From Euryarchaeota archaeon UBA136 (lineage in GTDB: Archaea; Thermoplasmatota; Poseidoniia; MGIII; CG-Epi1): 46,703 nt of DNA. The stretch covers positions 4,135 to 50,837 of the forward strand of contig DAXQ01000090.1 in NCBI GenBank assembly GCA_002506485.1, read 5' to 3'. A model generated the notes under the pieces. It saw nothing but the letters and a program-made list of their open reading frames with translations, had not been told where the DNA came from and ran no database searches. Each line of letters begins with the position of its first letter. Position 1 is the first letter of the stretch. A program made the translations under genes and the position numbers. This document shows positions 1 to 8,400 of this stretch, in pieces.

Positions 1-170
1 TCAATTTCAGAAAAATCCACCACAAATCCTGTTTTAGGATCAATATTCCCTTCAACATGAATCTCCAATTTGAATGCCAGCCCGTACAAATTGCTACAGG
101 GGTGTTCTTTTGGTACTTTGGTCAGTTTACGTGCAGATTCAAACCGAACTATTTGTACCAGACGATGCAT
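1..170 (-). CDS. 6-pyruvoyltetrahydropterin synthase/QueD-family protein lacking zinc histidines (partial)
   Basis: The N-terminal 56 residues are present; the rest lies beyond base 1. The start is the ATG at 170-168, directly after the stop of the upstream metallo-hydrolase gene (171-173). The reading aligns without gaps to E. coli QueD recalled from memory: FESARKL against FEAAHRL, VPKEHPCSNLYGLAF against VPEGHKCGRLHGHSF, and DPKTGFVVDFSEI against DPHTGWIIDFAEL. Family members bind zinc through three histidines, one in AAH and two in LHGH, and use the nearby Cys. Here these positions are Arg, Tyr and Leu, while the Cys of HPC remains. The fold assignment is firm, but ordinary zinc-dependent pterin chemistry is doubtful. 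It may be a repurposed paralogue, and its substrate cannot be told. It is probably co-transcribed with the hydrolase gene. Confidence 0.8.
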   Translation of the reverse strand, partial: MHRLVQIVRFESARKLTKVPKEHPCSNLYGLAFKLEIHVEGNIDPKTGFVVDFSEI

Positions 171-956
171 CTAAAGATTGATTACGTCACCAGGTTCTGG
201 CATTATCCATCTTCTCTGTTTGTATTTTTTCAATACATCGTTTTTGTCTTTCCGTAAATTTCGGTTTACATGAATCAGGGCCATTTTCTTTGGTCTGGCC
301 ATGTCATCCAGCCTCTCTAATTGCTGCATTGAACAATGAGTCTTCGTTCCAATGGTTATAACCTCTTTTTTGAAGTTCCTGACAGTACCATCCATTGTAT
401 AGGCATCATGGACTAACAAATCTGCGTTAGTGTAAAGTTTAGATGCTGTTGGCGTAAACATACCGTCACCAGAATAACAGAACACCTTGGTAGGGCTTCC
501 AGCCTCCAATCTTAGACCTAGGTTCTGCACAGAATGCCTAGTGTTGACAACTCTCAGATTCCAATCATCCCATCGGTGTGATCGTTGTAATTCCCTGAAT
601 CTCAGGGTAAAAGGTAGTTTAGCTACCATTCCTTGGTAAGCCACCTCCATTAGTCTCTCTACACTTCTTTGAGTACCGACAGGTCCAAAAAGGTAGAAAG
701 GTCTGGTTCTTCCATCCTCTTCCATCCTCTTCATCAATGCAGGTAGACCGAAAACGTGATCTGCATGGAAATGAGATATGAAGATTCCATCCAAATAATC
801 TGGTCTCTGAGACTTATGCCAAACGGAAGGTGGAGCTGTGCCTCCACAATCTACCAGCATTCTTCTTCCAGCTGCCTCAACCAGCATACAGGTATGTGTA
901 TAGTCCTCGTCAAATCCTTCTCCGACACCCAAGAAAGTTATCTTCATTTTTGACAT
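171..956 (-). CDS. RNase Z-like metallo-beta-lactamase-fold hydrolase
   Basis: This 261-residue protein is a metallo-beta-lactamase-fold hydrolase. The signature HFHADH lies at residues 62-67 and gives the first metal ligands. Further candidate ligands are the His in NTRHSV, the Asp in YSGDG, and the His in LIHVNR near the C-terminus. The HSVQNLGLRLEAG stretch and the order of motifs resemble the RNase Z/ElaC group, so tRNA 3'-processing or another phosphodiesterase activity is possible. The typical RNase Z exosite arm is not evident. It starts at ATG 956, where MSKMKITFLG leads directly into the first strand. The gene abuts the degenerate QueD-like gene, which suggests a two-gene transcript. 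Exact substrate unknown. Confidence 0.8.
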   Translation of the reverse strand: MSKMKITFLGVGEGFDEDYTHTCMLVEAAGRRMLVDCGGTAPPSVWHKSQRPDYLDGIFISHFHADHVFGLPALMKRMEEDGRTRPFYLFGPVGTQRSVERLMEVAYQGMVAKLPFTLRFRELQRSHRWDDWNLRVVNTRHSVQNLGLRLEAGSPTKVFCYSGDGMFTPTASKLYTNADLLVHDAYTMDGTVRNFKKEVITIGTKTHCSMQQLERLDDMARPKKMALIHVNRNLRKDKNDVLKKYKQRRWIMPEPGDVINL

Positions 957-1018
957 CCCATTCCAGTAAAGTCGGAAGTTGTGTTGATAGGCCGATTCAT
1001 CAAATCATTTTTTGTCAT
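944..1018 (-). CDS. possible 24-codon upstream ORF (leader peptide)
   Basis: A short frame runs from ATG 1018 to TGA 946-944 and overlaps the start of the hydrolase gene (956) by 13 bases in another frame. It has a better ribosome binding site than the hydrolase: AGGTGA at 1030-1025, six bases before its ATG. The hydrolase ATG has only a weak GGAATGGG in front. Termination inside the hydrolase start region would permit translational coupling. Coding status is unproven; no family is recognisable in 24 residues. Confidence 0.3.
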   Translation of the reverse strand: MTKNDLMNRPINTTSDFTGMGCQK

Positions 1019-1088
1019 AATTTTTCACCTTTACAAAACTTGCAGAACCCAAAATCTGCACAAATTGTAGCTTCCGCAGACATGGCAA

Positions 1089-1097
1089 TTATATAAA
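1089..1097 (-). promoter_or_regulatory. TATA-like box for the hydrolase transcript
   Basis: On the minus strand this reads TTTTATATAA, in the 179-base gap between the KH gene (ends 1136) and the hydrolase. A start site about 25 bases downstream would leave a leader of roughly 110 bases that includes the small upstream ORF. Apart from these two elements I see nothing else in the gap. Confidence 0.45.
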
Positions 1098-1135
1098 ACT
1101 AAGCAGTAACCTTTATCAAATAGGGGTTCACCCAG

Positions 1136-1657
1136 TCATCTTTTTCGCCTTCTGAAACCTTCTAGATATTTGTAAACCGAACCGTGTTCAGAACCACCCA
1201 GAACCATGGATACAGCTATTTTGGCAGACTCTAATCCATCCAGATCGGATATTATAGATACGGTGTGTCCTTGAATTGCCAGATCACATCCCGTCATATC
1301 CTCGATTATATGCCGTGTTTTCCCTTCTTTACCAATTAATCTCCCTCTTACAGTACCCAGTCTCTTTTTTGACCTTCCAACATAATCCCTGATATCGACA
1401 ACTTCTAGATAATAATCCATTTCCAGAAGTTGAAAGGCTTTCTCAGGATTGAAACCTCTACCAATGGCTCTGGCGGCATTTATTACCTGTAGGCTTTTCA
1501 ATGCATCATTTTCATTCGGCGAAGATATCTCAACCACGCCTTCTCCCGAATCAATATTCAGAACACAACCGCTGAGTTCTTCCAGTTTTCTTTTTGTCTT
1601 ACCCTTGGGTCCGATTACGGCTCCCATTCTGGAAAGAGGAACTCTGATAAACTTCAT
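1136..1657 (-). CDS. Two-KH-domain RNA-binding protein (archaeal Dim2/PNO1 type)
   Basis: This 173-residue protein has two KH domains. The first carries the GxxG loop GPKG at residues 17-20. The second carries GKEG near residues 109-112 and is followed by RHIIEDMTGCDLAI. Length and layout match the archaeal relatives of Dim2/PNO1, which bind the 3' end of small-subunit rRNA during maturation. The C-terminus is basic (EGFRRRKR), as expected for an rRNA binder. The ATG overlaps the RIO1 stop codon by one base (TAATG), and the aIF1A-RIO1-KH order is a familiar archaeal ribosome-biogenesis cluster. The role in 30S maturation is inferred from family and context. Confidence 0.9.
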   Translation of the reverse strand: MKFIRVPLSRMGAVIGPKGKTKRKLEELSGCVLNIDSGEGVVEISSPNENDALKSLQVINAARAIGRGFNPEKAFQLLEMDYYLEVVDIRDYVGRSKKRLGTVRGRLIGKEGKTRHIIEDMTGCDLAIQGHTVSIISDLDGLESAKIAVSMVLGGSEHGSVYKYLEGFRRRKR

Positions 1658-2397
1658 TAATCAAATACCTCTTTTTCTAATTCCCTAATCTGTTTTTTCC
1701 AATAACGATACATGTTTTTCATGTCCCTTTTATGTAATTCGTCATACATTGGATGTCCTTTTGGAACAGCCTGTCCGACATCAATAATATATGGTTTTTC
1801 TCTGACATTCAGTATGTTATATTCACTCAGATCACCATGACTTAAATTTTTGGAACGGTAGGCCTTGATGGATTCAATCAATTGATCCAGAAAATCCATT
1901 GGGTCTTGTGGCGGCAATTCCCTTACAGGAGGATAAGGCCGATATCGCCACCCCATATATTGCATTACAACTATGTTCTTGTAAACATGAAAGGGTTGCG
2001 GTACTTCCGCACCGGCGGCTTTCATAGCATACAGGTTCTTGTATTCTTTCTGAGCCCATGTGAACACCCTATCGCGAGGGCTATTGCCGATGTTTCTGAA
2101 TCGGGGATCTCCTTCAATATACGGGTTGAGTTTACGAAAGGTGGCAGTGTTCAAACGATATATCTTTACGGCTCTGTTCCTGCCATCAAAGGTTTTTGCC
2201 CGGAATAGGTTAGCCTCTTTCCCCGTAGCAATCATATTCTCGATTGTACCAAAAACACCACGGTTGAATAACTGCTGGATGTTTCTTAAGGTAGTTTCAT
2301 CAAAGACATCGTCTACTGTTTTTTGCCATTCCTTGCCCCTATTCGATTTCTTTAGTTTGCTTAGAGCCCAATCGATGTCTTGAATCTTATTTTGCAT
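1657..2397 (-). CDS. rio1: RIO1-family atypical serine kinase/ATPase
   Basis: This 246-residue protein has the full RIO1 signature. ATGKEANLF (residues 57-65) forms the phosphate loop, the Lys of AVKIYR is at 78, and the catalytic loop HGDLSEYNIL has Asp189 and Asn194. The metal-binding IDVGQAV has Asp206. RIO1 proteins act in late 40S/30S subunit maturation as ATPase-kinases. The gene starts two bases after the stop of aIF1A and overlaps the KH gene, so the three are almost certainly one transcript linking translation initiation with small-subunit assembly. The C-terminus is charged (QIRELEKEVFD). No sign of decay. Confidence 0.95.
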   Translation of the reverse strand: MQNKIQDIDWALSKLKKSNRGKEWQKTVDDVFDETTLRNIQQLFNRGVFGTIENMIATGKEANLFRAKTFDGRNRAVKIYRLNTATFRKLNPYIEGDPRFRNIGNSPRDRVFTWAQKEYKNLYAMKAAGAEVPQPFHVYKNIVVMQYMGWRYRPYPPVRELPPQDPMDFLDQLIESIKAYRSKNLSHGDLSEYNILNVREKPYIIDVGQAVPKGHPMYDELHKRDMKNMYRYWKKQIRELEKEVFD

Positions 2398-2399
2398 TA

Positions 2400-2879
2400 T
2401 CAGTAAATATCTAGTATCTCAGGTATCTTACCCCGGCGTTTTAAATTGGCAGTTTGGGTTGGAGTATATCGAAATTTAACATCAGCTTTGCTGTCTTGGA
2501 AAGACCAGGGTACCACGATTAACAGATCGTTCTCCCTTACCCACATTCTTCTTCTCAGTTTTCCAGGAATTCGGCCCATTCGGCGTATTCCATCTTCACA
2601 AATAACCTGGAGTCTTGACCCACCTTGAAAGGTCTCTGCTACAGCGAACATTTCTCCTTTTGGTTTGTATGGTAGACTGACTCTCAGAGTCACTTCTCCC
2701 ACATTACCCTGTTTCTTTTTGGGTTTTACTTTTTTAGCATTGGGTTTTACTTCTTCAGCCTTGGGTTTTACTTCTTCAGCCTTTTCTTTAGTTTCAGATT
2801 CTTCAGCCGATTTTTTCTGAATATCTGGCGATTGTTCATCTTCAGAAGAAGTCACAACGGCGTTCAAATGAGTTCCCAT
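2400..2879 (-). CDS. eif1A: Translation initiation factor aIF1A with an extended N-terminus
   Basis: The OB-fold core occupies the C-terminal 95 or so residues. GGSRLQVICEDGIRRMGRIPG and LRRRMWVRENDLLIVVPW match archaeal IF1A, which binds the A site of the 30S subunit during initiation. Ahead of the core is a charged, low-complexity arm of about 65 residues rich in Lys, Glu and Pro, including three seven-residue repeats. Archaeal IF1A usually has only a short N-terminal tail. I chose ATG 2879, giving 159 residues. The longer frame from 2951 would run across the start of gcvT and across the likely promoter. A weak TATA-like element centred about 25 bases upstream fits a leaderless message. Confidence 0.9.
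   Translation of the reverse strand: MGTHLNAVVTSSEDEQSPDIQKKSAEESETKEKAEEVKPKAEEVKPNAKKVKPKKKQGNVGEVTLRVSLPYKPKGEMFAVAETFQGGSRLQVICEDGIRRMGRIPGKLRRRMWVRENDLLIVVPWSFQDSKADVKFRYTPTQTANLKRRGKIPEILDIY
2721..2783. repeat. Three tandem 21-base repeats in the aIF1A gene
   Basis: Units at 2721-2741, 2742-2762 and 2763-2783; the last two are identical and the first is diverged. They encode AKKVKPK, AEEVKPN and AEEVKPK in the N-terminal arm of aIF1A. In-frame expansion or contraction here would change arm length by seven residues without disturbing the OB fold. Confidence 0.9.
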
Positions 2880-2898
2880 ATAAGATTGCCGCCCGAGA

Positions 2899-2908
2899 GC
2901 TTTAGGAC
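2899..2908. promoter_or_regulatory. Possible shared bidirectional promoter element
   Basis: The sequence GCTTTAGGAC sits midway in the 50-base gap between the divergent aIF1A (ATG 2879) and gcvT (GTG 2930) starts. It is centred about 25 bases from each, the spacing expected for leaderless archaeal transcripts. It is a poor TATA match, so one weak box serving both directions is only a suggestion. Confidence 0.3.
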
Positions 2909-2929
2909 ACCTCTCCATCTTAAGTTCTA

Positions 2930-3964
2930 GTGGGTAACAACCAAACACCATTGTTCAAGCACCATTTGCAACTCGGGGCCAAGATGGCTGATTTTGCTGG
3001 TTGGGAAATGCCTATACTGTATAATGGAATCATTGCTGAGCATAAGGCAGTGAGAGAACGTGTCGGCATCTTTGACGTGTCCCACATGGGCCAGATATTT
3101 ATCACTGGACCCGACACAGTGGCATTTCTTTCATACGTTACAACTTGGGATATGAAACGTCAGAAAGATAGTGATTGTAGATACTGCCATATTCTGGACA
3201 ATGATGGAAGAATAATTGATGATATTATAGCCTATACCTTCACGTCAGAAGAATATATGGTCATACCCAATGCAGCAACGATTGACACAATCCTCTCATG
3301 GTTGCTTGAAAATTCTGGAGACTTTGATGTCCATATCAAGAACTTATCTAATGACTACTTTTGTATAGCTCTGCAGGGGCCGGAAGCACCTAGGTTGTTA
3401 GGTCAACATCTTAACACCTCAGTCAAGCCATTTCGATTGGCAAGAGAGAGAAATACGATTGTTAGTGGTACCGGCTATACTGGAGAGGAAGGATGTGAAA
3501 TAATCGGACCATCTGAAGAGGTGAAAGGACATTGGGAGTCCTTGGTCGACATGGGAGCCGAACCGGTAGGTCTGGGCGCTAGAGACACACTGCGTCTAGA
3601 GAAAGGATATTTATTATCTGGTCAAGATTTTGATGGAACTCAAACAACTTTGGAAACCAATTATTCATGGGTTATAGACTGGGATCACGAGTTTATTGGG
3701 AAGCCGGCCTTGATTTCCCAAAAAAACAGAACTTACGCTAAATTGAAGGGAATAATGCTTGATGAGCGCGGTGTCTTGAGACCCGGTCTTCCAGTCTTTT
3801 ACAATGGTAACGAGATATCCAGTTTGACGAGCGGTTCCATGTCCCCCACAATCCGGAAAGGAATAGGGTTGGCCTATCTTAACCTTCCGATTAATTCAAG
3901 GGTAACCGTAGAGGTACGCGGTAATCACTTAAATGGTCACGTAGTGCGGCTGCCATTCTTATGA
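2930..3964 (+). CDS. gcvT: Glycine cleavage system T protein (aminomethyltransferase)
   Basis: GcvT transfers the methylene group from aminomethylated H protein to tetrahydrofolate, releasing ammonia. The 344-residue protein begins with TPLFKHHLQLGAKMADFAGW, which matches the conserved GcvT N-terminus and fixes the GTG start at 2930; an in-frame stop lies just upstream at 2921. Other landmarks are FDVSHMGQI, ALQGPEAP, GYTGEEGCEI and LGARDTLRLEKGYLLSGQD. The C-terminal barrel includes VLRPGLPVF and ITRKGIGLAY-like stretches. The stop overlaps the gcvH start (ATGA), so translation is likely coupled. The P and L proteins are not in this window. A related folate-dependent repair role (YgfZ type) is less likely because gcvH is adjacent. 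Confidence 0.93.
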   Translation: MGNNQTPLFKHHLQLGAKMADFAGWEMPILYNGIIAEHKAVRERVGIFDVSHMGQIFITGPDTVAFLSYVTTWDMKRQKDSDCRYCHILDNDGRIIDDIIAYTFTSEEYMVIPNAATIDTILSWLLENSGDFDVHIKNLSNDYFCIALQGPEAPRLLGQHLNTSVKPFRLARERNTIVSGTGYTGEEGCEIIGPSEEVKGHWESLVDMGAEPVGLGARDTLRLEKGYLLSGQDFDGTQTTLETNYSWVIDWDHEFIGKPALISQKNRTYAKLKGIMLDERGVLRPGLPVFYNGNEISSLTSGSMSPTIRKGIGLAYLNLPINSRVTVEVRGNHLNGHVVRLPFL

Positions 3965-4341
3965 GCTTAGTTCCAGATAACCTGAATTATACCGAGGAGC
4001 ATGAGTGGCTCAAATTTGGGAAAAAAGACGGTCTAGCAAGAGTTGGGATTACAGATTATGCTCAGGATTCATTGTCTGATGTTGTGTTTGTTGAATTACC
4101 AGAAGTTGGAGACCAATTTACCAGGGGTGATATTATGGCGGTCGCTGAATCCGTTAAAGCTGCCAGTGACATCTATGCCCCTATCTCAGGAAAAATAGTA
4201 TCAATTAATGAAAAGTTGGAGGAGTCTCCGGAATTGGTAAATGAATCACCTTATGAATTCGGCTGGATGGTTTTAATTGAACCTGAAGGCGAAGTCAATG
4301 GTTTACTGGATGCCGCATCTTATAGAGAATCAATAGATTGA
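3961..4341 (+). CDS. gcvH: Glycine cleavage system H protein (lipoyl carrier)
   Basis: This 126-residue lipoyl-domain protein shuttles the aminomethyl intermediate between the P, T and L proteins. The lipoylated lysine is Lys66 in AVAESVKAASDIYAPISG, the standard H-protein context. The N-terminus YTEEHEWLKF and the C-terminal GWMVLIEPEG also match. It overlaps gcvT by four bases at its start and the methyltransferase gene by four bases at its end (TTGA). How lipoate is attached cannot be seen here. Confidence 0.95.
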   Translation: MSLVPDNLNYTEEHEWLKFGKKDGLARVGITDYAQDSLSDVVFVELPEVGDQFTRGDIMAVAESVKAASDIYAPISGKIVSINEKLEESPELVNESPYEFGWMVLIEPEGEVNGLLDAASYRESID

Positions 4342-5333
4342 TCAAGCATCTGAAAGTTCCAGATAGTGAAGCTCAGGAATCCAAGGAATTCTTGGAATCC
4401 ATTGATGCCTTGAACAGCGATTTCTTGCCAATAAAAAAAGAGGGCTTTGTGCTATGGCCGCTTAATTTTGCGGTTGAAGGAGAGATAGTTGAATGCCAAG
4501 GTTTAGTCACTAACCGTTCTTCAAGAGATTACAGAAACAGATTGTCCCCTGAGATCAGGAAGCTTGCACCCAGGGCTTTTGATATATTCGGAGATATAGC
4601 GATTATACGTTTACCTGATGAACTAAGTGAATCTTCGGATCCTATTGCTCAGGCCCTTCTGGATAGCAATCCGAATATCTCCAAGGTCGCTCTGGACTTG
4701 GGGGTTGGAGGTCAGTATAGGCTTCGAAAACTGGAGTTGATTGGTGGTGAACCTGGTTTTGTTTCAGTTCACAAGGAGAACGGCCTGACGTTCAAATTGG
4801 ATATATCTAAGGTCTATTTCTCTCCACGATTAGCTATGGAAAGGCAGCGTATCTCCAAATTGGTTGATTCCGGTGAAAAAATATTGGATGCCTTTGCGGG
4901 AGCAGCACCGTTCTCAGTGACTCTGGCCAGAAGAGGGTGCAGGGTTACGGCAGTCGACGCCAATCCAGAATCCGAGAAGTGGGCACATGACAATTTTCAT
5001 CTTAATCATATCCCTGTATCAGATTACGATTTCATTTGCTCCAGGATAGAGGACACAGTAGCTGATCTGGACAAATACGATAGAATAATAATGAATAACC
5101 CTACCAAATCACTTTCTTATGTTAATCTCCTAAGTCCTTTGGTGAGGTCTGGAGGTTATATTCATCTCTACTGTATGGCCCCCAAAGATGGCAGTCTGGA
5201 TGTCATGGAGAATTTTGGTTCAGAGTTTGAATGTACGAGAACACGGGAGGTCCATCCATACTCACCATCTACTTCTCTCATGGTTTTTGATATAAAGAAA
5301 GTGATTTCCAATGTCCAAAGCGGAAACCAGTAA
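4338..5333 (+). CDS. trm5: tRNA (guanine37-N1)-methyltransferase, Trm5 type
   Basis: The 331-residue protein has the archaeal Trm5 plan: an N-terminal region, a middle domain with SRDYRNRLSP and DLGVGGQYRLRKLELIGG, and a Rossmann-fold methyltransferase domain. The S-adenosylmethionine site is ILDAFAGAAPFSV, followed by VTAVDANPESEKWAHDN. The catalytic motif is IIMNNPTKSLSYV, corresponding to the Trm5 NLP motif. The enzyme makes m1G37 next to the anticodon and prevents frameshifting. The TTG start overlaps the gcvH stop; it is preferred because VLWPLNF and the preceding residues keep the N-terminus near family length. The link to glycine cleavage may be one-carbon metabolism or simple gene packing. 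Related wybutosine methyltransferases (Tyw2) are an alternative with lower likelihood. Confidence 0.87.
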   Translation: MIKHLKVPDSEAQESKEFLESIDALNSDFLPIKKEGFVLWPLNFAVEGEIVECQGLVTNRSSRDYRNRLSPEIRKLAPRAFDIFGDIAIIRLPDELSESSDPIAQALLDSNPNISKVALDLGVGGQYRLRKLELIGGEPGFVSVHKENGLTFKLDISKVYFSPRLAMERQRISKLVDSGEKILDAFAGAAPFSVTLARRGCRVTAVDANPESEKWAHDNFHLNHIPVSDYDFICSRIEDTVADLDKYDRIIMNNPTKSLSYVNLLSPLVRSGGYIHLYCMAPKDGSLDVMENFGSEFECTRTREVHPYSPSTSLMVFDIKKVISNVQSGNQ

Positions 5334-5433
5334 GTTTTTATATGAGTTATTGGAAAACGGGATTTATTTTATTAAGGCCTTGTCAATGACGGTAGACTGT
5401 TTCTATTTCGATAGTACGGTATTAGGACAAAAC

Positions 5434-5442
5434 GAGAAGGTG
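5434..5442 (+). promoter_or_regulatory. Strong ribosome binding site of the giant surface protein gene
   Basis: GAGAAGGTG ends seven bases before ATG 5450. Upstream, an AT-rich stretch at 5362-5373 (ATTTATTTTATT) could be the TATA region, giving a leader of about 50-60 bases, unlike the many leaderless genes here. The 116-base gap after trm5 holds nothing else obvious. Confidence 0.6.
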
Positions 5443-5449
5443 TGCAAAA

Positions 5450-8400
5450 ATGAATGCAAACGTATCAAAGTCAGACTCCCTATACGGGAAAATGACAGCA
5501 ATCTTTGTTGTAGCCCTGTTGGCTTTCAGTGGTTTTTCACTGTTGGCATCAGCAGGCTCCAATGATGAGCAAGAGAGCGAGATCACTTCGGGTATTACCC
5601 TTGGTGAAGCTTTAGTTTCCGACAATGGTGTAGAGGCTTTAAGTGAGCTAAATATGGCCTACCCAGGTCAGGAAATACCCATAGCATCGACTATGGCAGA
5701 TGGTGCTTTCGCACCAGCTAAACAAGACTCTGGCGACGCCAAGGTCTTATTGGTCGATGATGACGGAGAAAATTGGATGTCCGGACCATGGCTTGAAGCA
5801 TCCCACATCGCGACCGCCTTGAATGATGGTGGTTATTCATACGATGTTTACCGCGTCGGAAGATGGGGCGGGACCAACAAGGAGCTTCCAAGTGGGGACA
5901 CCGGTCTTTCAATGGTTGATGATTATGAAGTGATTATCTGGTATTCCGGATGGAATACCCAGATTATGTCCAGCTCTGAGCTGGCGGTCTTACAAAACTA
6001 TCTCGATGGGAACTGTGGTGGTGGAGACAGTTTCTGTACAAGCAACAGAAACATGTTTGTTTCGACCCAGATGAGTGACTGGTTTGATTCATGTTGTGGA
6101 AGTTTCCAGAACAATTACATGCATTCGGATACAACCTATTCCTCATACATTGTTGTAGGTGGGACTTCGAACCCAATGAAGGGCGTATCTGGTTCTATTT
6201 TTGAGGGTAAGGAATATTCAACGGATACCGGCGGTGTACACTATCTGGACAGGCCCTGTGGAAACAAGGCTAACGATAATACAGCCACTGGTGCTTTCTG
6301 GATGGACGCTCGTAAGGGTTCAGCTGATGGTTTTGACAAACATGCAGTTCAGTTTCCAGTAGACGGCTATATAGGTCCACAGACCCACAAGGCATTCATG
6401 TTTGCTGATGAGATTGGCGTGTTCGACAAGAGATCGGACAGGGCTGATTTCTTTGCAACCGTCCTTTCGTGGATGGAAGTAACAAAGGAGCAGACCCAGA
6501 ACGTGGATATTGGAATTGGGGGAGTAGATATACCAAACCATGTCCAATACTGGAGATCCGTGGAATCTATGGTTCCAGTCGATCTTAGAATAACGGTTAC
6601 CAATTATGGTATGCTACCGCAGGCCAGTACTGCAGTTCACCTTAAGTTGAAGAACGAGTTTGGTCAGGTTCTGTTTGATAGTACCTTTGACACAAGGGCT
6701 TTCCCTGAAGGTCATCCAATGCACGTCTCGGATTCAATTCAAAGTGGTGACAGTGTAGTCTTTACTTTCAACAAGGAGAATGACCGCTTGCAGCGTATAT
6801 ATGATGGTGTTGATGAGAACAAAGCCCGTCATGTTATTTTCACAAGTGCGGGAATGGATAGAATAGCAGTGGAAGTTATGCACACTGGAGACCAGGGGGC
6901 AGCCAACAACTATGTCCAAGCAGATGTAGGTGTAGGTATGTGGATTGAGAATGGTGAGCAACCTGAGGACGAAATTGGTCCATCAATCACATTTGGTGAC
7001 AGTGATGTTAATGGAGCAAACAGTCTCGATCACATCAACTTCCATCGAATATCTAGTTATGATACAGACGCAGATGGCTGCGGCTGGGCAGTAGATGCTG
7101 ATACTTGTCTTGCGGACGGAGGTTCACTGAACAAGACCGTCGGTACGGTCTATCACGAAGGTAAGTCTTCATTGGGAATGTCCAACAAGAATGGTTGGTA
7201 CAAGAGCAACAGCGATGGAAGCTGTACCTGGGGTAGTAATTCACTATCAGATACTGGATGTCCAAAGTTCACAATGGAACCCAATCAGGATGACTGGTTT
7301 GTTTCCCCACCTCTTGACCTGAGTGCTATGGAAGAGGTTGTAGTTGGTATGCTTTTCAGTGGATGTATGGAGTCTGGTGACATGTTTGTTATGCAGATCT
7401 CCAAGGATGGGGTCTCATGGACCAACTTGATTACTTACTCTGGATTCTGTCCAGGTGAGGGTGCATGGTATCTTTGGGGTGGTTCTAATGCCAAATACCA
7501 AGGATATACGCTCACAGCTGACTGGTTTGGTTCTGATGATACTTCTCAAGTTTACTGGAGAGTTATGGCAGACGCTGATAATGACCAGGTCACAGAAAAC
7601 ACCCAACGACCATTCAATGGTTGGTGGATAGATGAGATTGTTTTCCGTGGAACAGAAAGGATAACTCGTGATGTTGCCGTTGGTGATGTTACTGTCGATA
7701 ATGACTTTATCGTCAAGAACAATGGCGGTAACAGTCTATGGAGAGAGATCAACGCTACGGTCATAAATGCTGGTGAAGCAGCATGGACAGATTTACCCGT
7801 CAAGTTCTCTGTAACTAATTTGCAGGGTGAGGACGAGTCTGGAAACTTGGATGAGACCGAGCCCACGATTGCAAACCTTGCTGGAGACTCACGCTATGGT
7901 GATGTTACACCTGGAGAAGGTAATGAGGACCAGACAGAGTTGTTCGCAGTATTCCAGTGCATGGGTGCCAATACATATTACGCTACGGTGGAGGTGTTAG
8001 TGCCGGCTGGTAAGGACTACTTCCCGTGGAATAATTCCATGACGGTGTCATTCCGTGTGTTTGATACTTTCTTCTTCGATGACATAGATAGTGATAGGGA
8101 TCCTTATTCCTATACTACTGTGGACAGGCTGTCTACTACCCAGAATAGTTGGGTGGAACGAGACATAGATAATGATGCCTATTCAGGGCAGTATGTCTGG
8201 CAATATGCTAAGGAAAGTGGATATAGTCAATCCAATCCGAGCACAGGTGGTGGTTCTGACGATAGTCTGATTACCCAGGATACCTTTGATCGTGACGGAA
8301 ATGGTGACAGATTCCAGACTGATGTCAATGTAGACCTCAGAGCTGCTTTCAAACCAATTCTATCATTTGCTATCAAATGGAACTTGGCATCAGGAGACAG

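Noticed and set aside
2880..2951. A longer aIF1A starting at 2951
   Set aside because: It would overlap the gcvT start and cover the probable promoter; the extra 24 residues add no family similarity.
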